Part shown: piece by piece, positions 1 to 7,261 of the stretch
Layout: every line of letters starts with the position of its first letter
Numbering within the stretch: the first letter of the stretch is position 1
Assembly (NCBI GenBank): GCA_964528605.1
Contig: CAZGSV010000054.1
Coordinates: 1 to 21,576 of the forward strand
DNA from: CAZGSV01 sp964528605
GTDB lineage: Bacteria; Armatimonadota; Zipacnadia; CAZGSV01
DNA length: 21,576 nt
Reading direction: 5' to 3'
Position numbers and translations under genes: made by a program
The notes under the pieces: model-generated
What the model saw: only the letters and a program-made list of their open reading frames with translations
What the model was told of the DNA's origin: nothing
Databases searched by the model: none

Positions 1-408
1 CGCGCGGCCTCACTCCCGCGCAACGCAGAAACCACCTCCTCGCCCACCAAGGGTGTCAGCAAGTTGCCTGAGTGCTACATCTGACAACTAGACATGGTAG
101 TTTCGCACTCTTCCTCTGCCCCTAGTTCCGCATGGGGGCCTTGAATGTTCTGACGAAGGGCGACACCGACGCGGCTTTGTCGATAGATGCCATAAGACGC
201 GCTGCGGACCCGCCTAGCCGTTGGGCCGCCTGCCGGCCATGGCTGCATACCCAAGCAATCTGTCATAGCATCTGGCACCGCAAGTGGGGGCAGGGCACTG
301 AAGACCGCCGAGTCTTCCGCCTCTCTTCACCACTCTGATACAATCCTGCATTCGAGTTCACGGGCGATTAGCGCAACGTATCGAGGGCAATGAAAGGAAG
401 CACGAATC
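1..408. other. Left-edge stretch without a convincing gene
   Basis: No reading frame here looks like a real protein. The only open frame reaching the left edge (+ strand, 1-84, ending in TGA) is 27 codons with no recognisable motif. It could be the tail of a gene outside the window, but nothing supports that. The right part holds a probable promoter for the oxidoreductase gene (listed separately). Confidence 0.5.
336..344 (+). promoter_or_regulatory. Probable extended -10 promoter of the oxidoreductase gene
   Basis: The sequence TGATACAAT forms an extended -10 element (TG, one base, TACAAT). No good -35 box is seen at normal spacing. Transcription would start near 351, giving a leader of about 58 nt before the ATG at 409. 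The 14-base context CTCTGATAYAATCC is shared with the promoter just upstream of the gene at 7262. Confidence 0.45.
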
Positions 409-1407
409 ATGGCACTTGAGGTAGGGGTCATCGGATTGCGGATGGGGGCCTCGCACATGGCGGCCTATCATGACAATCCCAACACCAAGGTCACGATTGT
501 TTGTGATGTAGATGAAACCCGCGCGAAACAGGTAGCCGAGGAACACGGCGTCCCGAAAGCAACGACACGGTATGAAGACCTGCTCGCGGAAAACGTGGAC
601 ATCGTTTCCGTGGCCTCACCGGATCAATTCCATCGCGAACACTGCGTGGCGGCGCTACGCGCCGGCAAGCATGTGCTTTGCGAGAAACCGCTCGCACTGA
701 CGATGGAAGATGTCGAGGCCATTGTCCGGGCGGCCGACGAGGCGAAGTCCCTATTCATGATAGGTCAGGTGTGCCGTTTTGCCCCTGGATTTGCTTTGAC
801 AAAGCGGCTCGTTGGCGAGGGCCTCATCGGCGACCTCTTCCTGGTGGAATCGGAATACGCCCATAATTACCAAGACGCCCGCGGCGCAGGGGACTGGCGC
901 GTGCGGCCGGAACGGCACCCCTTCATCGGCGGTGCGTGCCATGCCGTGGATCTGGTTCGTTGGATCGCCGGTAACGTAGTTGAGGTCCATGCCTATTCGA
1001 ACCATTTCGTGCTGAAGGACTGGCCGGTGGATGATTGCACCGTGGCCAACCTGCGTTTCGAAAGCGGCATCATCGGCAGCGTGATGTGCTCCATCGGCTG
1101 CAAACGCCCTTACACCATGCGGTCTTGCTTCTACGGCGACAAAGGCACCGTCATCAGCAGCAACACCTCGCCGGCGATCCAAGTGTACTCTGCCGAATAC
1201 CCGACCAGACTCGACTTCTGGGAGATTCCCGTCGATCTCAGCTCACACAACGTGGCCAGCGAAGTCGCCGAACTGGTGGATCACATTCTGAGCGGCCAGC
1301 CGCTATCTACCGATGTCCGCGAAGGCGCTCGCACTGTCGCTACGTGCCTGGCTGCCGTTGAGTCGGCCAAGACCGGCGTGCCGGTTAAGGTCCGCAACCA
1401 GTTCTGA
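409..1407 (+). CDS. Gfo/Idh/MocA family oxidoreductase
   Basis: A 332-residue NAD(P)-dependent dehydrogenase of the Gfo/Idh/MocA type, probably cytoplasmic because no signal peptide is present. Family members oxidise or reduce sugars, inositols and amino-sugars. Seen in sequence: an N-terminal Rossmann fold (about 1-120) with a nucleotide-binding loop read as GLRMGASH; the family signature CEKPLAL with Lys93 and Pro94; and the H-x-x-D pair of the C-terminal domain (GACHAVDLVRW, His178 and Asp181), which usually contributes to catalysis. Length is normal for the family. The start is supported by AGGAAG about 7 bases upstream. Oddity: the middle glycine of the usual G-x-G-x-x-G loop is arginine. 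The substrate cannot be told from sequence. The gene stands alone, so its link to the glycan genes further right is inferred. Confidence 0.93.
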   Translation: MALEVGVIGLRMGASHMAAYHDNPNTKVTIVCDVDETRAKQVAEEHGVPKATTRYEDLLAENVDIVSVASPDQFHREHCVAALRAGKHVLCEKPLALTMEDVEAIVRAADEAKSLFMIGQVCRFAPGFALTKRLVGEGLIGDLFLVESEYAHNYQDARGAGDWRVRPERHPFIGGACHAVDLVRWIAGNVVEVHAYSNHFVLKDWPVDDCTVANLRFESGIIGSVMCSIGCKRPYTMRSCFYGDKGTVISSNTSPAIQVYSAEYPTRLDFWEIPVDLSSHNVASEVAELVDHILSGQPLSTDVREGARTVATCLAAVESAKTGVPVKVRNQF

Positions 1408-1656
1408 CGAGGACTTGTGGCGTAGCCGCAAGTGACCCGGAGGACCGAAGTGGGTGCCTTGAGCTGACCGGCCGCCCACCGGGGGGATGCGGGGTGTGCG
1501 CCCCCCACCGTAGCCCCCGGGATCCTCCTTCGGGGCAAGGTCAGAACCGCGATGCGGGAATGGTCGACCGGGGCGGCGGTGCGAGTCAGCCTGGTCTCAC
1601 AGGGACCTGGTCGTGCCTCGACACCGGCCGATACTCCGAGAACTTGGGCCCCCACG
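1408..1656. other. Convergent intergenic region with a stem-loop
   Basis: This is the space between two convergent genes. Just after the oxidoreductase stop codon the sequence CTTGTGGC-GTA-GCCGCAAG (about 1415-1433) can form an 8-bp stem (one G-U pair) with a 3-base loop. It lacks a T-run, so it is at best a weak terminator or an mRNA 3'-end stabiliser. The rest is GC-rich with no gene seen. Confidence 0.4.
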
Positions 1657-2862
1657 TCAGTCGGCTGCCAGCCCGGCCTCCTTGGCCGCGGCTAGAAGGG
1701 CCTCCTTCGTCTGTACGCCGACCAGCGCCTTCACGATGGTGCCTTGGGCGTTTATTGCGAAGGTCGTTGGGATGGCGTAGACGCGGTACTGGTCTGAGAC
1801 AGCCTCGGCCTTCCCTTCCGCGTCCTGGAGGATGGTGAACGTCACTCCCTCTTCCGAGGCAAGCCCGCTTATCTCCTCATCCGAGTCGCTGAGGCTGACC
1901 GCGACCGCAAGGACTTTCAAGCCCCTGCCGCCATATTCCTTGTGCAGCGCCTCGCTCTCGCTCCACCGCGGCGCCCAGCCCCTGTCCCAGAAGTTGAGCA
2001 ACACCGTCTGCCCGCGGAACTGGCTCAGCGTAACCTGCTCGCCGGCCAGGCTCGTGAGCGTGAAATCCGGCGCCTCTTTCCCGACCAATTCCTGCCCTTG
2101 TGATCCCCACTCCTCCGCCCGCGCCACTTCGAACAGTTTCCTGACCTTGGGTAACCGGAAAACGAAGGTGCCCTCGGGAGGCGCTTCGTTGAAGGAGACG
2201 TTCTGCCACGAGACCTCGCATTGTGCTGGTGGAAGGAACTCCTCTGGTGAGGGCATCATAGTCTTCTGGCTAGTGACGCGAAGAGGGTCTAGCGCCACCC
2301 CCCATTCGAGGCTGCACACGTACCCCGGCTCTACGGCCCAGGTGGCGCGCACCAGGAACCCCCCTTCAGCCCTTGCCACCGGCTCCGCAAACGTCCACGT
2401 ACTATCGAAGCGGAAGCCGCTATCACCGGGAGCCCTCCACAGAGCGTCCTCGTAACCTACGAACCACGGAACGGGGCCTATGGTGAGGAACCAGCCCCAG
2501 AGAGAGGGCGGCACCACGGACGCCGGCTGCCACCAGAACACATTGTCATCCCCAGCCGAAGAGCGATACAGTCGCTCGCCGTCGCTGACCGCTCGAGAGG
2601 CAAACGAGGCCATGCGCAGCAGATTGGGCTTCTGCCACCAGATTTCAAAGGGGGTAGTCCACAGAGTTTCCGGACCTGGGAGGCTCGACACAGTCACGCT
2701 GCCGGAGGCGTGGATGGTTTCCGCCCCAGCATAGGCCTCCAGAACCTGGGTCATCAGTTCCTTGCCCGACGGCGTCTGTTGTGCGATTAGAGGCGTACTG
2801 CAGCAGGTCCAAAGGGCCGAGAAGAGCAGCAGACCGATCGGGACATATCCCCCACGCATCAT
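1657..2862 (-). CDS. Secreted LolA-like/thioredoxin-fold protein lacking the CXXC motif
   Basis: About 401 residues from the ATG at 2862, preceded by AGAGGTGG. An in-frame ATG lies one codon later, and longer starts lack a ribosome binding site. The N-terminus (about 1-29) is a signal peptide. Residues about 33-240 resemble the LolA-like/DUF2092 domain of periplasmic lipid- or lipoprotein-handling proteins (inferred from pattern, moderate confidence). Residues about 260-401 are a TlpA/AhpC-type thioredoxin fold, with APDFTLTSLAG, then VLLNFW, and the cis-proline loop AIPTTF (Pro365). The oddity is the active site. Where TlpA proteins read WCPPC this one reads WAPRW (about 296-300), so both redox cysteines are gone and thiol-disulfide exchange by this motif is not possible. 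It may be a binding module or a degenerate member. It is convergent with the oxidoreductase and divergent from the PD40 gene. Confidence 0.8.
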   Translation of the reverse strand: MMRGGYVPIGLLLFSALWTCCSTPLIAQQTPSGKELMTQVLEAYAGAETIHASGSVTVSSLPGPETLWTTPFEIWWQKPNLLRMASFASRAVSDGERLYRSSAGDDNVFWWQPASVVPPSLWGWFLTIGPVPWFVGYEDALWRAPGDSGFRFDSTWTFAEPVARAEGGFLVRATWAVEPGYVCSLEWGVALDPLRVTSQKTMMPSPEEFLPPAQCEVSWQNVSFNEAPPEGTFVFRLPKVRKLFEVARAEEWGSQGQELVGKEAPDFTLTSLAGEQVTLSQFRGQTVLLNFWDRGWAPRWSESEALHKEYGGRGLKVLAVAVSLSDSDEEISGLASEEGVTFTILQDAEGKAEAVSDQYRVYAIPTTFAINAQGTIVKALVGVQTKEALLAAAKEAGLAAD

Positions 2863-3144
2863 GACCACCTCTGCAGGCATTCTAGGGTGCGGCGTGCCAC
2901 GCGCCAAGTCCTAGGTGGATGCGTTCTGAGGCGGCGAGCGTACGGGAGCGGCTCACCGAATCCTCCGTCTTGCACGACCTTGCCTGCCTCTGTAGGGGCA
3001 CACAAGTCCTGCTCTAGCGTCGGAGCCGAGCCGCAGGCTCATCGGTCCGGGACCCTTCGTGCGTGCCCCGGGCACCATTTGACCACGCGCAGAACGCGCC
3101 CGTACAGCGCAGCGCGCATGGCTTCACCAGAGAGGGTGATCGCG

Positions 3145-3636
3145 GTGCGGGGACGCATTGGCGTGGGGCTGCCGATGTTTCTGGTCGCCGTGGCGGCGGG
3201 TTTGCTCGCGGCTGCACTGATCTCCTGTGGAGGCGGAGGAGGTGGAGAAGGAGGCGGGCAGATCGCTTTCGCCTCCAACCGTGACGGCAACTGGGAAATC
3301 TACCTGATGAACGCGGATGGGTCAGGGGCAATCAACCTGACCCAGAATGCCGCGCAGCACTGGCAGCCGGTCTGGTCGCCCGATGGAACGAGACTCGCAT
3401 TCGAGTCCGAGCGCAGTGGGTCCGCTGAAGTATGCGTGATGAAAGCGGACGGGTCCGGACAGCGGAACCTCACTCGCCACGCAGCGGCCGACAACCGGCC
3501 CCGGTGGCGGCCTGAGGCGGTAGTGGCGTCGGCGCCTTTGGGCGGCGCGCTCCGGCGTGCGGGTGGTTCGGCCGCAGGTTGGCTTCCCGTCGGCCCGGCG
3601 GCGTCCCTCATCCCCTGGCCGGTCCGGCTGCCGTAG
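3145..3636 (+). CDS. Short PD40/TolB-like beta-propeller lipoprotein
   Basis: The GTG at 3145 is preferred because GAGAGG lies 9 bases upstream and it gives a compact lipoprotein signal: RGR, a hydrophobic core and the lipobox LISC, followed by a glycine run. An in-frame ATG at 3118 is the alternative. The mature part carries two PD40/WD40-like blades of the TolB type: IAFASNRDGNWEIYLMNADG and a second with the matching motifs PVWSPDGTRLAFES and MKADGSG. A third blade stops after RPRWRP. TolB-type propellers normally have five to seven blades, so this is a truncated propeller. The last about 40 residues (Ala/Gly/Pro/Arg-rich) look like read-through into non-coding sequence. It is probably a gene remnant or minimal lipoprotein, and no function can be assigned. 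Confidence 0.6.
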   Translation: MRGRIGVGLPMFLVAVAAGLLAAALISCGGGGGGEGGGQIAFASNRDGNWEIYLMNADGSGAINLTQNAAQHWQPVWSPDGTRLAFESERSGSAEVCVMKADGSGQRNLTRHAAADNRPRWRPEAVVASAPLGGALRRAGGSAAGWLPVGPAASLIPWPVRLP

Positions 3637-4189
3637 CAGGAACGGACCGTCAATGACGAGGCGGGGCCGGGGAGTACGTGAGGGAGTGGACTCGCCGCAG
3701 CTGTCTGCTAGCCAGGCTCCTGGTTCAAGGCACCCACTCGAAGGCGGCGCGGAAGGTTGTCAGTCCGAAACCGGTTTGGGACAGTGAAACGCCGGCACCA
3801 CTTCTGATGCCACCCGAGCCCAGGTTGCACGTTGACCGAGTTCGTGCCATGAGGGACTGTATCTTAAAGTTGCTGCTTGAGGCCTGTGGAGGTAGGCGAG
3901 TCGGTGAACGACTTCTGTGCTCACTTGGGTGATGGGCGTGTGGGTACATAGGCCCAGGGAAAAGAGCGCAGAGCGGGCCGATAAGCCGAACTCATCTTGC
4001 GCTTTCGGTCCACCCTCTCAGCGCCTTCCGCCCCCCCGCGAGTGTATAGGTCGCTTGTCAATCCGACCTCTCCCTCGGGCCTCGGACAGCCGCTGTGAGA
4101 CAGCGGCGGATCATGTCAAGGATTGAGTCGGGGCGCAAGCGAGCGATGCCAACCGGCCCGCGGTGCTCGGTGGCAACAGCGCGCTTGCA
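3637..4189. other. 550-base gap without an intact gene
   Basis: No full gene is seen. On the minus strand the last codons of an open frame ending at 3725 read GAGVSLSQTGFGLTTFRAAF, which resembles a terminal beta-strand of an outer-membrane barrel, but the matching piece is too short to call. At 3969-3990 lies an exact copy of the rnpB 3' end (listed separately). Base composition and frame usage of the rest look non-coding. Confidence 0.5.
3969..3990. repeat. 22-bp direct repeat, copy 1: fragment of the rnpB 3' end
   Basis: These 22 bases are identical to 16079-16100, the 3' end of the RNase P RNA gene, in the same orientation. They span the conserved CGGCTTATCGG segment and the 3' strand of the P1 stem. 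The match breaks down on both sides: the next bases are CTC here and TTC at rnpB. The other conserved rnpB blocks, including the P4 core GAGGAAAGTCCG, are absent nearby, so this is not a second rnpB gene. It is most simply an attachment-site remnant or a recombination scar. Confidence 0.8.
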
Positions 4190-4427
4190 TCAGATCGGCG
4201 GCTCCCCCAGGTACTTGAACTGATACTCCAAGGAGAATGACTCGCCCGTCTTCAATTCCACGGGACGCGTGAACAACTCCAGATCCGCCTGGCGCCGCTC
4301 AGGGCTCCACCAGAGACGCGGCCGAGCGATCTCAGCCGGGTCGTAGGTCTCCAACATGCCAAACGCGGCCTGGTGGTTGAACCAGGCGAAGGCGCCGCCT
4401 CTGCGCGGATGGCTTGTCCCATGGCCC
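4190..4427 (-). pseudogene. C-terminal remnant of an unidentified protein
   Basis: Immediately downstream of the DUF4838 gene, one minus-strand frame is open from a stop at about 4428-4430 to TGA at 4190-4192, about 78 codons. It reads like genuine protein: GGAFAWFNHQAAFGML, then ETYDPAEIARPRLWWSPERR, then TRPVELKTGESFSLEYQFKY and a clean end GEPPI. There is no ribosome binding site and no start before an internal Met. It therefore looks like the C-terminus of a gene whose front was deleted, with the DUF4838 gene now placed before it. The closing pattern (an extended strand pair with a PGES-like turn) suggests the last strands of a beta-sandwich in a sugar-related protein, but I do not recognise the family. 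Confidence 0.5.
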
Positions 4428-4442
4428 CACTTTCAGCACGCC

Positions 4443-6764
4443 TCAGTTGGCAGGCGTCTTGGGTGAGTAAAGGACGACCGGCTGCCACACTCCTCCCAGG
4501 TGGCTCTCGGCATAGCAGAGCACTGCCAGCGTGTTGACCTGCCCGGGGCGGATTGCCTCGGTGACATCCACCTCGAAGGGCGTCATCCAGGAGACACTCG
4601 TCTCCTCTTCCGGGTGGTGATACAGGTACTGGTCGTTGAGATATGTCCAGCCCTGCTCGTCCACGCTGGCGAAGCGCAGCAGCACCTTGCGGCCGCGGAA
4701 GGACTCCGGAACCTCGAATGTCACTCTCCCCCATCCCCAGCCGGTTAGGCCTTCGCGCCCCTGCTGATACCAACCGCTGTCGGCCCTCACGATCTCCCAG
4801 TGCGAATCGTCGAAATCGGTACGGTACCACCCCTGATCCGAGCCGATCTGCTGCGGGTCGGCACGAAACCGCCACTCGAGGGGTAGAATCACGAAGTCGT
4901 TCTCCTCTCGGAATTGGCGGGAGCGGTGGTACGCCTGGCGCGCCCTTAACTCGAGCCGCTCGATGTACTGGGCGGCGGGCATGGATTCCGCAGCGTGGGT
5001 CATGTGGTATCGGTCGCACAGCGCGATATAACGAGGGATGAGGTCATCGTACTTTGGCGCCAGGTCCATCCTGAGCACGCCATCGTCGCCATACGGGGGC
5101 CCCCCGGCCTCTATCATCGCCTTGTAGGCGCAAATCGAGGCCTTCTCCACCCGGGCACGGACTTCCTCATCGTCCGCCAGGGCAAGCGCCTGCTCGAAAT
5201 ACTCGAAGGCTTGCTCGGCGATCTCCGGACGCAATCCAACTTCCTCCGGTGACGGAAAGCACCCCGGGTGAAGTCCAGACCGCTCCGCATTGTCGTGGAG
5301 CATGTTCAGGTACTCCAAGATGGGCCCCGCCGCGCTGCGGTAGTGCAGCCTGACGAACTCCTCGGCGACCGCCCTGTCATCCAGTTGGGGATTCCAGATC
5401 ATCCGCGAGATGAGGTAGTTCCGCAGGTCGCTCATCTCTCCGGCCGTGCCGTTGCCGTTGGCTTGCATGAACAGGCCTTTGACGTTGTTGCGCAGGAAGC
5501 AGCGCACGTTGGGGCCGATGCTGCGCAGGTTGGGGAAGGGCAAGTCGTAGGAGCCGAAGTTGGTGTTGTAATTCCACACCCAGATGTCGTCGCAGATCTT
5601 GCCCCACTCCCGTAGGTCGCGCATGAACTCGGCGTTCCGGGGGCAATTGGGGTCATCAATCGCGTGCAGGGTGCAGCACTCGATACTGCACAATTGAATC
5701 TGCACGTTGGGGCGGGGAACGATCGTCTTGGGCGCCTTGCGGGTGTACCAGTAGGCCAGGGTGCCAATCTTGACCTCCGGGTGCTTCTTCTCCACGCGCT
5801 CGGCCACCGCATTGACGAACGCCAGGTGCGACCCCATGGGCGTGCCTTCGCGGGCGTTGATCTCCTCGCAGCGCGGGCAGCGGCAGTACTGGTCGTTATC
5901 GTTTTGGCTGACGCTGATGTTCCTCCAGCCCGGGTCGGCGTCGAGCTCGCGAATCACGGCCTGCGCCACGATCTCGATCACCTCCGGGTTTGTCACGCAC
6001 GGCTCCGGCCCCCCGCCGCCCACGTCCAACTTGCGCTCCCCGTCAACCAACGCGAAGTACTCCGGGTGGCTCTGCCCGTACTCTGACACCGGGAGCCAGC
6101 GGTAGAGCGAGTGGTTGATCAGGCTTTGACGGGTGTTCCCGCCCAGCCTCTCGTCCGGAGTCACGGTGTTGACGCGCATGCGGGCGGCAAACTCCGGGTG
6201 CTCCGAGTTCTCTCGATAGTAGGACCAACGGAAGGAGAACGGGGGACGGTAGGCGAAGTCAGTGCAGGCTATGTGCAGCCTGGAGGCGTCCGGCCCCGCC
6301 AAGGCGGGGTGATCGAAGGTTAGGAAACGCACTCCCAGGCAATCCTCCAGGAACTGGTAGACGCCGTAGAGGGTGCCGCGGGGCCGACCTCCGGCGATGA
6401 GCACCCGGTCGGGCCTCACAACGACGCGTAACTCCTCTTCGCCCATCGTTGCAGTATCGAAACCAAAGCCGCTGCCATCGAACGCACGGCCCGGACCGAT
6501 ATAGACGTGATGCCCCGAGCGTGTCCCCGAACGGCGTATGGGTAGATTGACCCCAGTCGCCTGCGCGAAGAAACGCTGGAACTCCTCCGCCGCGTAGCGC
6601 TCGGAGGGGATTGCCTCCTGGTCCACGATGATGTCCCAAGAGCCCATCCGCGAGCAGTCCAGGTACTCTCCGGTCCCTGCGCCGCCATCGGGCAGCGCGA
6701 CTGCGTAGCCCGAGACTAAGAGCAGCGCGATCGCAAGTGCACAGGTCGTTGTCGTCAGCCCCAT
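4443..6764 (-). CDS. DUF4838 secreted glycosidase-like protein
   Basis: About 773 residues. The ATG at 6764 is chosen over longer frames because GGGAGG lies 8 bases upstream and it opens directly into a signal peptide (MGLTTTTCALAIALLLVSGY). Domains: residues 40-150 match the alpha-glucuronidase-type (GH67-like) N-terminal alpha/beta domain (RYAAEEFQRFFAQATG; LYGVYQFLEDCLGVRF). About 165-450 is the DUF4838 barrel, with the motif NISVSQNDNDQYCRCPRC, whose Cys cluster at 294-299 is characteristic. About 450-630 is helical. About 640-773 is a galactose-binding-like beta-sandwich (WYRTDFDDSHW; VLLRFASVDEQGWTYLND). DUF4838 proteins occur in glycan-utilisation loci and are presumed to act on polysaccharides outside the cytoplasm; the reaction is not established. 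It is divergent from the gene at 7262 and has its own promoter at 6900-6928. Confidence 0.88.
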   Translation of the reverse strand: MGLTTTTCALAIALLLVSGYAVALPDGGAGTGEYLDCSRMGSWDIIVDQEAIPSERYAAEEFQRFFAQATGVNLPIRRSGTRSGHHVYIGPGRAFDGSGFGFDTATMGEEELRVVVRPDRVLIAGGRPRGTLYGVYQFLEDCLGVRFLTFDHPALAGPDASRLHIACTDFAYRPPFSFRWSYYRENSEHPEFAARMRVNTVTPDERLGGNTRQSLINHSLYRWLPVSEYGQSHPEYFALVDGERKLDVGGGGPEPCVTNPEVIEIVAQAVIRELDADPGWRNISVSQNDNDQYCRCPRCEEINAREGTPMGSHLAFVNAVAERVEKKHPEVKIGTLAYWYTRKAPKTIVPRPNVQIQLCSIECCTLHAIDDPNCPRNAEFMRDLREWGKICDDIWVWNYNTNFGSYDLPFPNLRSIGPNVRCFLRNNVKGLFMQANGNGTAGEMSDLRNYLISRMIWNPQLDDRAVAEEFVRLHYRSAAGPILEYLNMLHDNAERSGLHPGCFPSPEEVGLRPEIAEQAFEYFEQALALADDEEVRARVEKASICAYKAMIEAGGPPYGDDGVLRMDLAPKYDDLIPRYIALCDRYHMTHAAESMPAAQYIERLELRARQAYHRSRQFREENDFVILPLEWRFRADPQQIGSDQGWYRTDFDDSHWEIVRADSGWYQQGREGLTGWGWGRVTFEVPESFRGRKVLLRFASVDEQGWTYLNDQYLYHHPEEETSVSWMTPFEVDVTEAIRPGQVNTLAVLCYAESHLGGVWQPVVLYSPKTPAN

Positions 6765-6899
6765 ATCGAGAACCTCCCAGCAACGGTAGTCTGCGCGCGC
6801 CCGTCCAAGCTCCGCCGCAGGTACGCCGGTGCTGTCGTTGGCGCGCGTGCGCACCCAGAGCCTCCTCGCCGCCCTGCGGTTGCGCCATCGGCAGATCCA

Positions 6900-6928
6900 G
6901 TTATCACGCGCTGCTCTCCCTGTGTCAA
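6900..6928 (-). promoter_or_regulatory. Sigma70-type promoter for the DUF4838 gene
   Basis: On the minus strand a perfect -35 box TTGACA (6928-6923) is followed after 17 bases by GATAAC (6905-6900), a fair -10 box. Transcription would start near 6893, leaving a leader of about 130 nt before the ATG at 6764. The rest of the 6765-7261 divergent gap shows no gene. Confidence 0.5.
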
Positions 6929-7246
6929 CACAGTCAGCCTCTCTCTCGTAGGAGACGTGCGCCCTCTTGGGCATCCTCCCGCCTCACCGACCTCGCCGAC
7001 CAGCCCATCGGCGCCCAGCGCCGTAGCCAGACTTCTGTGCCCGCAAGCAGGCGAGTCCGGTAGCCTTTGATCCCCAGAGACATCCCACGTTGAGCATATG
7101 GTTGATGTCAGGGCCCCACCTAGCCGTAGAGCCCGCTTGCCGCTGAGTGCTTTTCCGATTTCAGCCTGCGGCGGCGCGATCACGCTGGAGTCCGAGCTTG
7201 AGCGCCGGTCCGTATGTTGTGCACGCCGGAGTACTTGGCGCCTCTC

Positions 7247-7255
7247 TGATATAAT
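7247..7255 (+). promoter_or_regulatory. Extended -10 promoter giving a probable leaderless transcript
   Basis: TGATATAAT is a perfect extended -10 element (TG, one base, TATAAT). Its last base is only 6 bases before the ATG at 7262, so transcription would start at or beside the A of the start codon. No Shine-Dalgarno sequence is present and no -35 box lies at the usual distance, which fits an extended -10 promoter. The surrounding CTCTGATAYAATCC also occurs at 334-347. Confidence 0.6.
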
Positions 7256-7261
7256 CCCGTT

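Noticed and set aside
3725..3830. Minus-strand outer-membrane beta-barrel C-terminus
   Set aside because: The last ~30 codons look strand-like and end in an aromatic-rich tail, but the piece is too short and upstream sequence has no barrel character.
3969..4170. A second, complete or decayed rnpB gene on the minus strand
   Set aside because: Only the 22-base 3' segment matches. The P4 core, the GGTAAGGGTG block and a matching 5' P1 strand are absent. A short TGTCAAGGA match near 4114 is at the wrong spacing.
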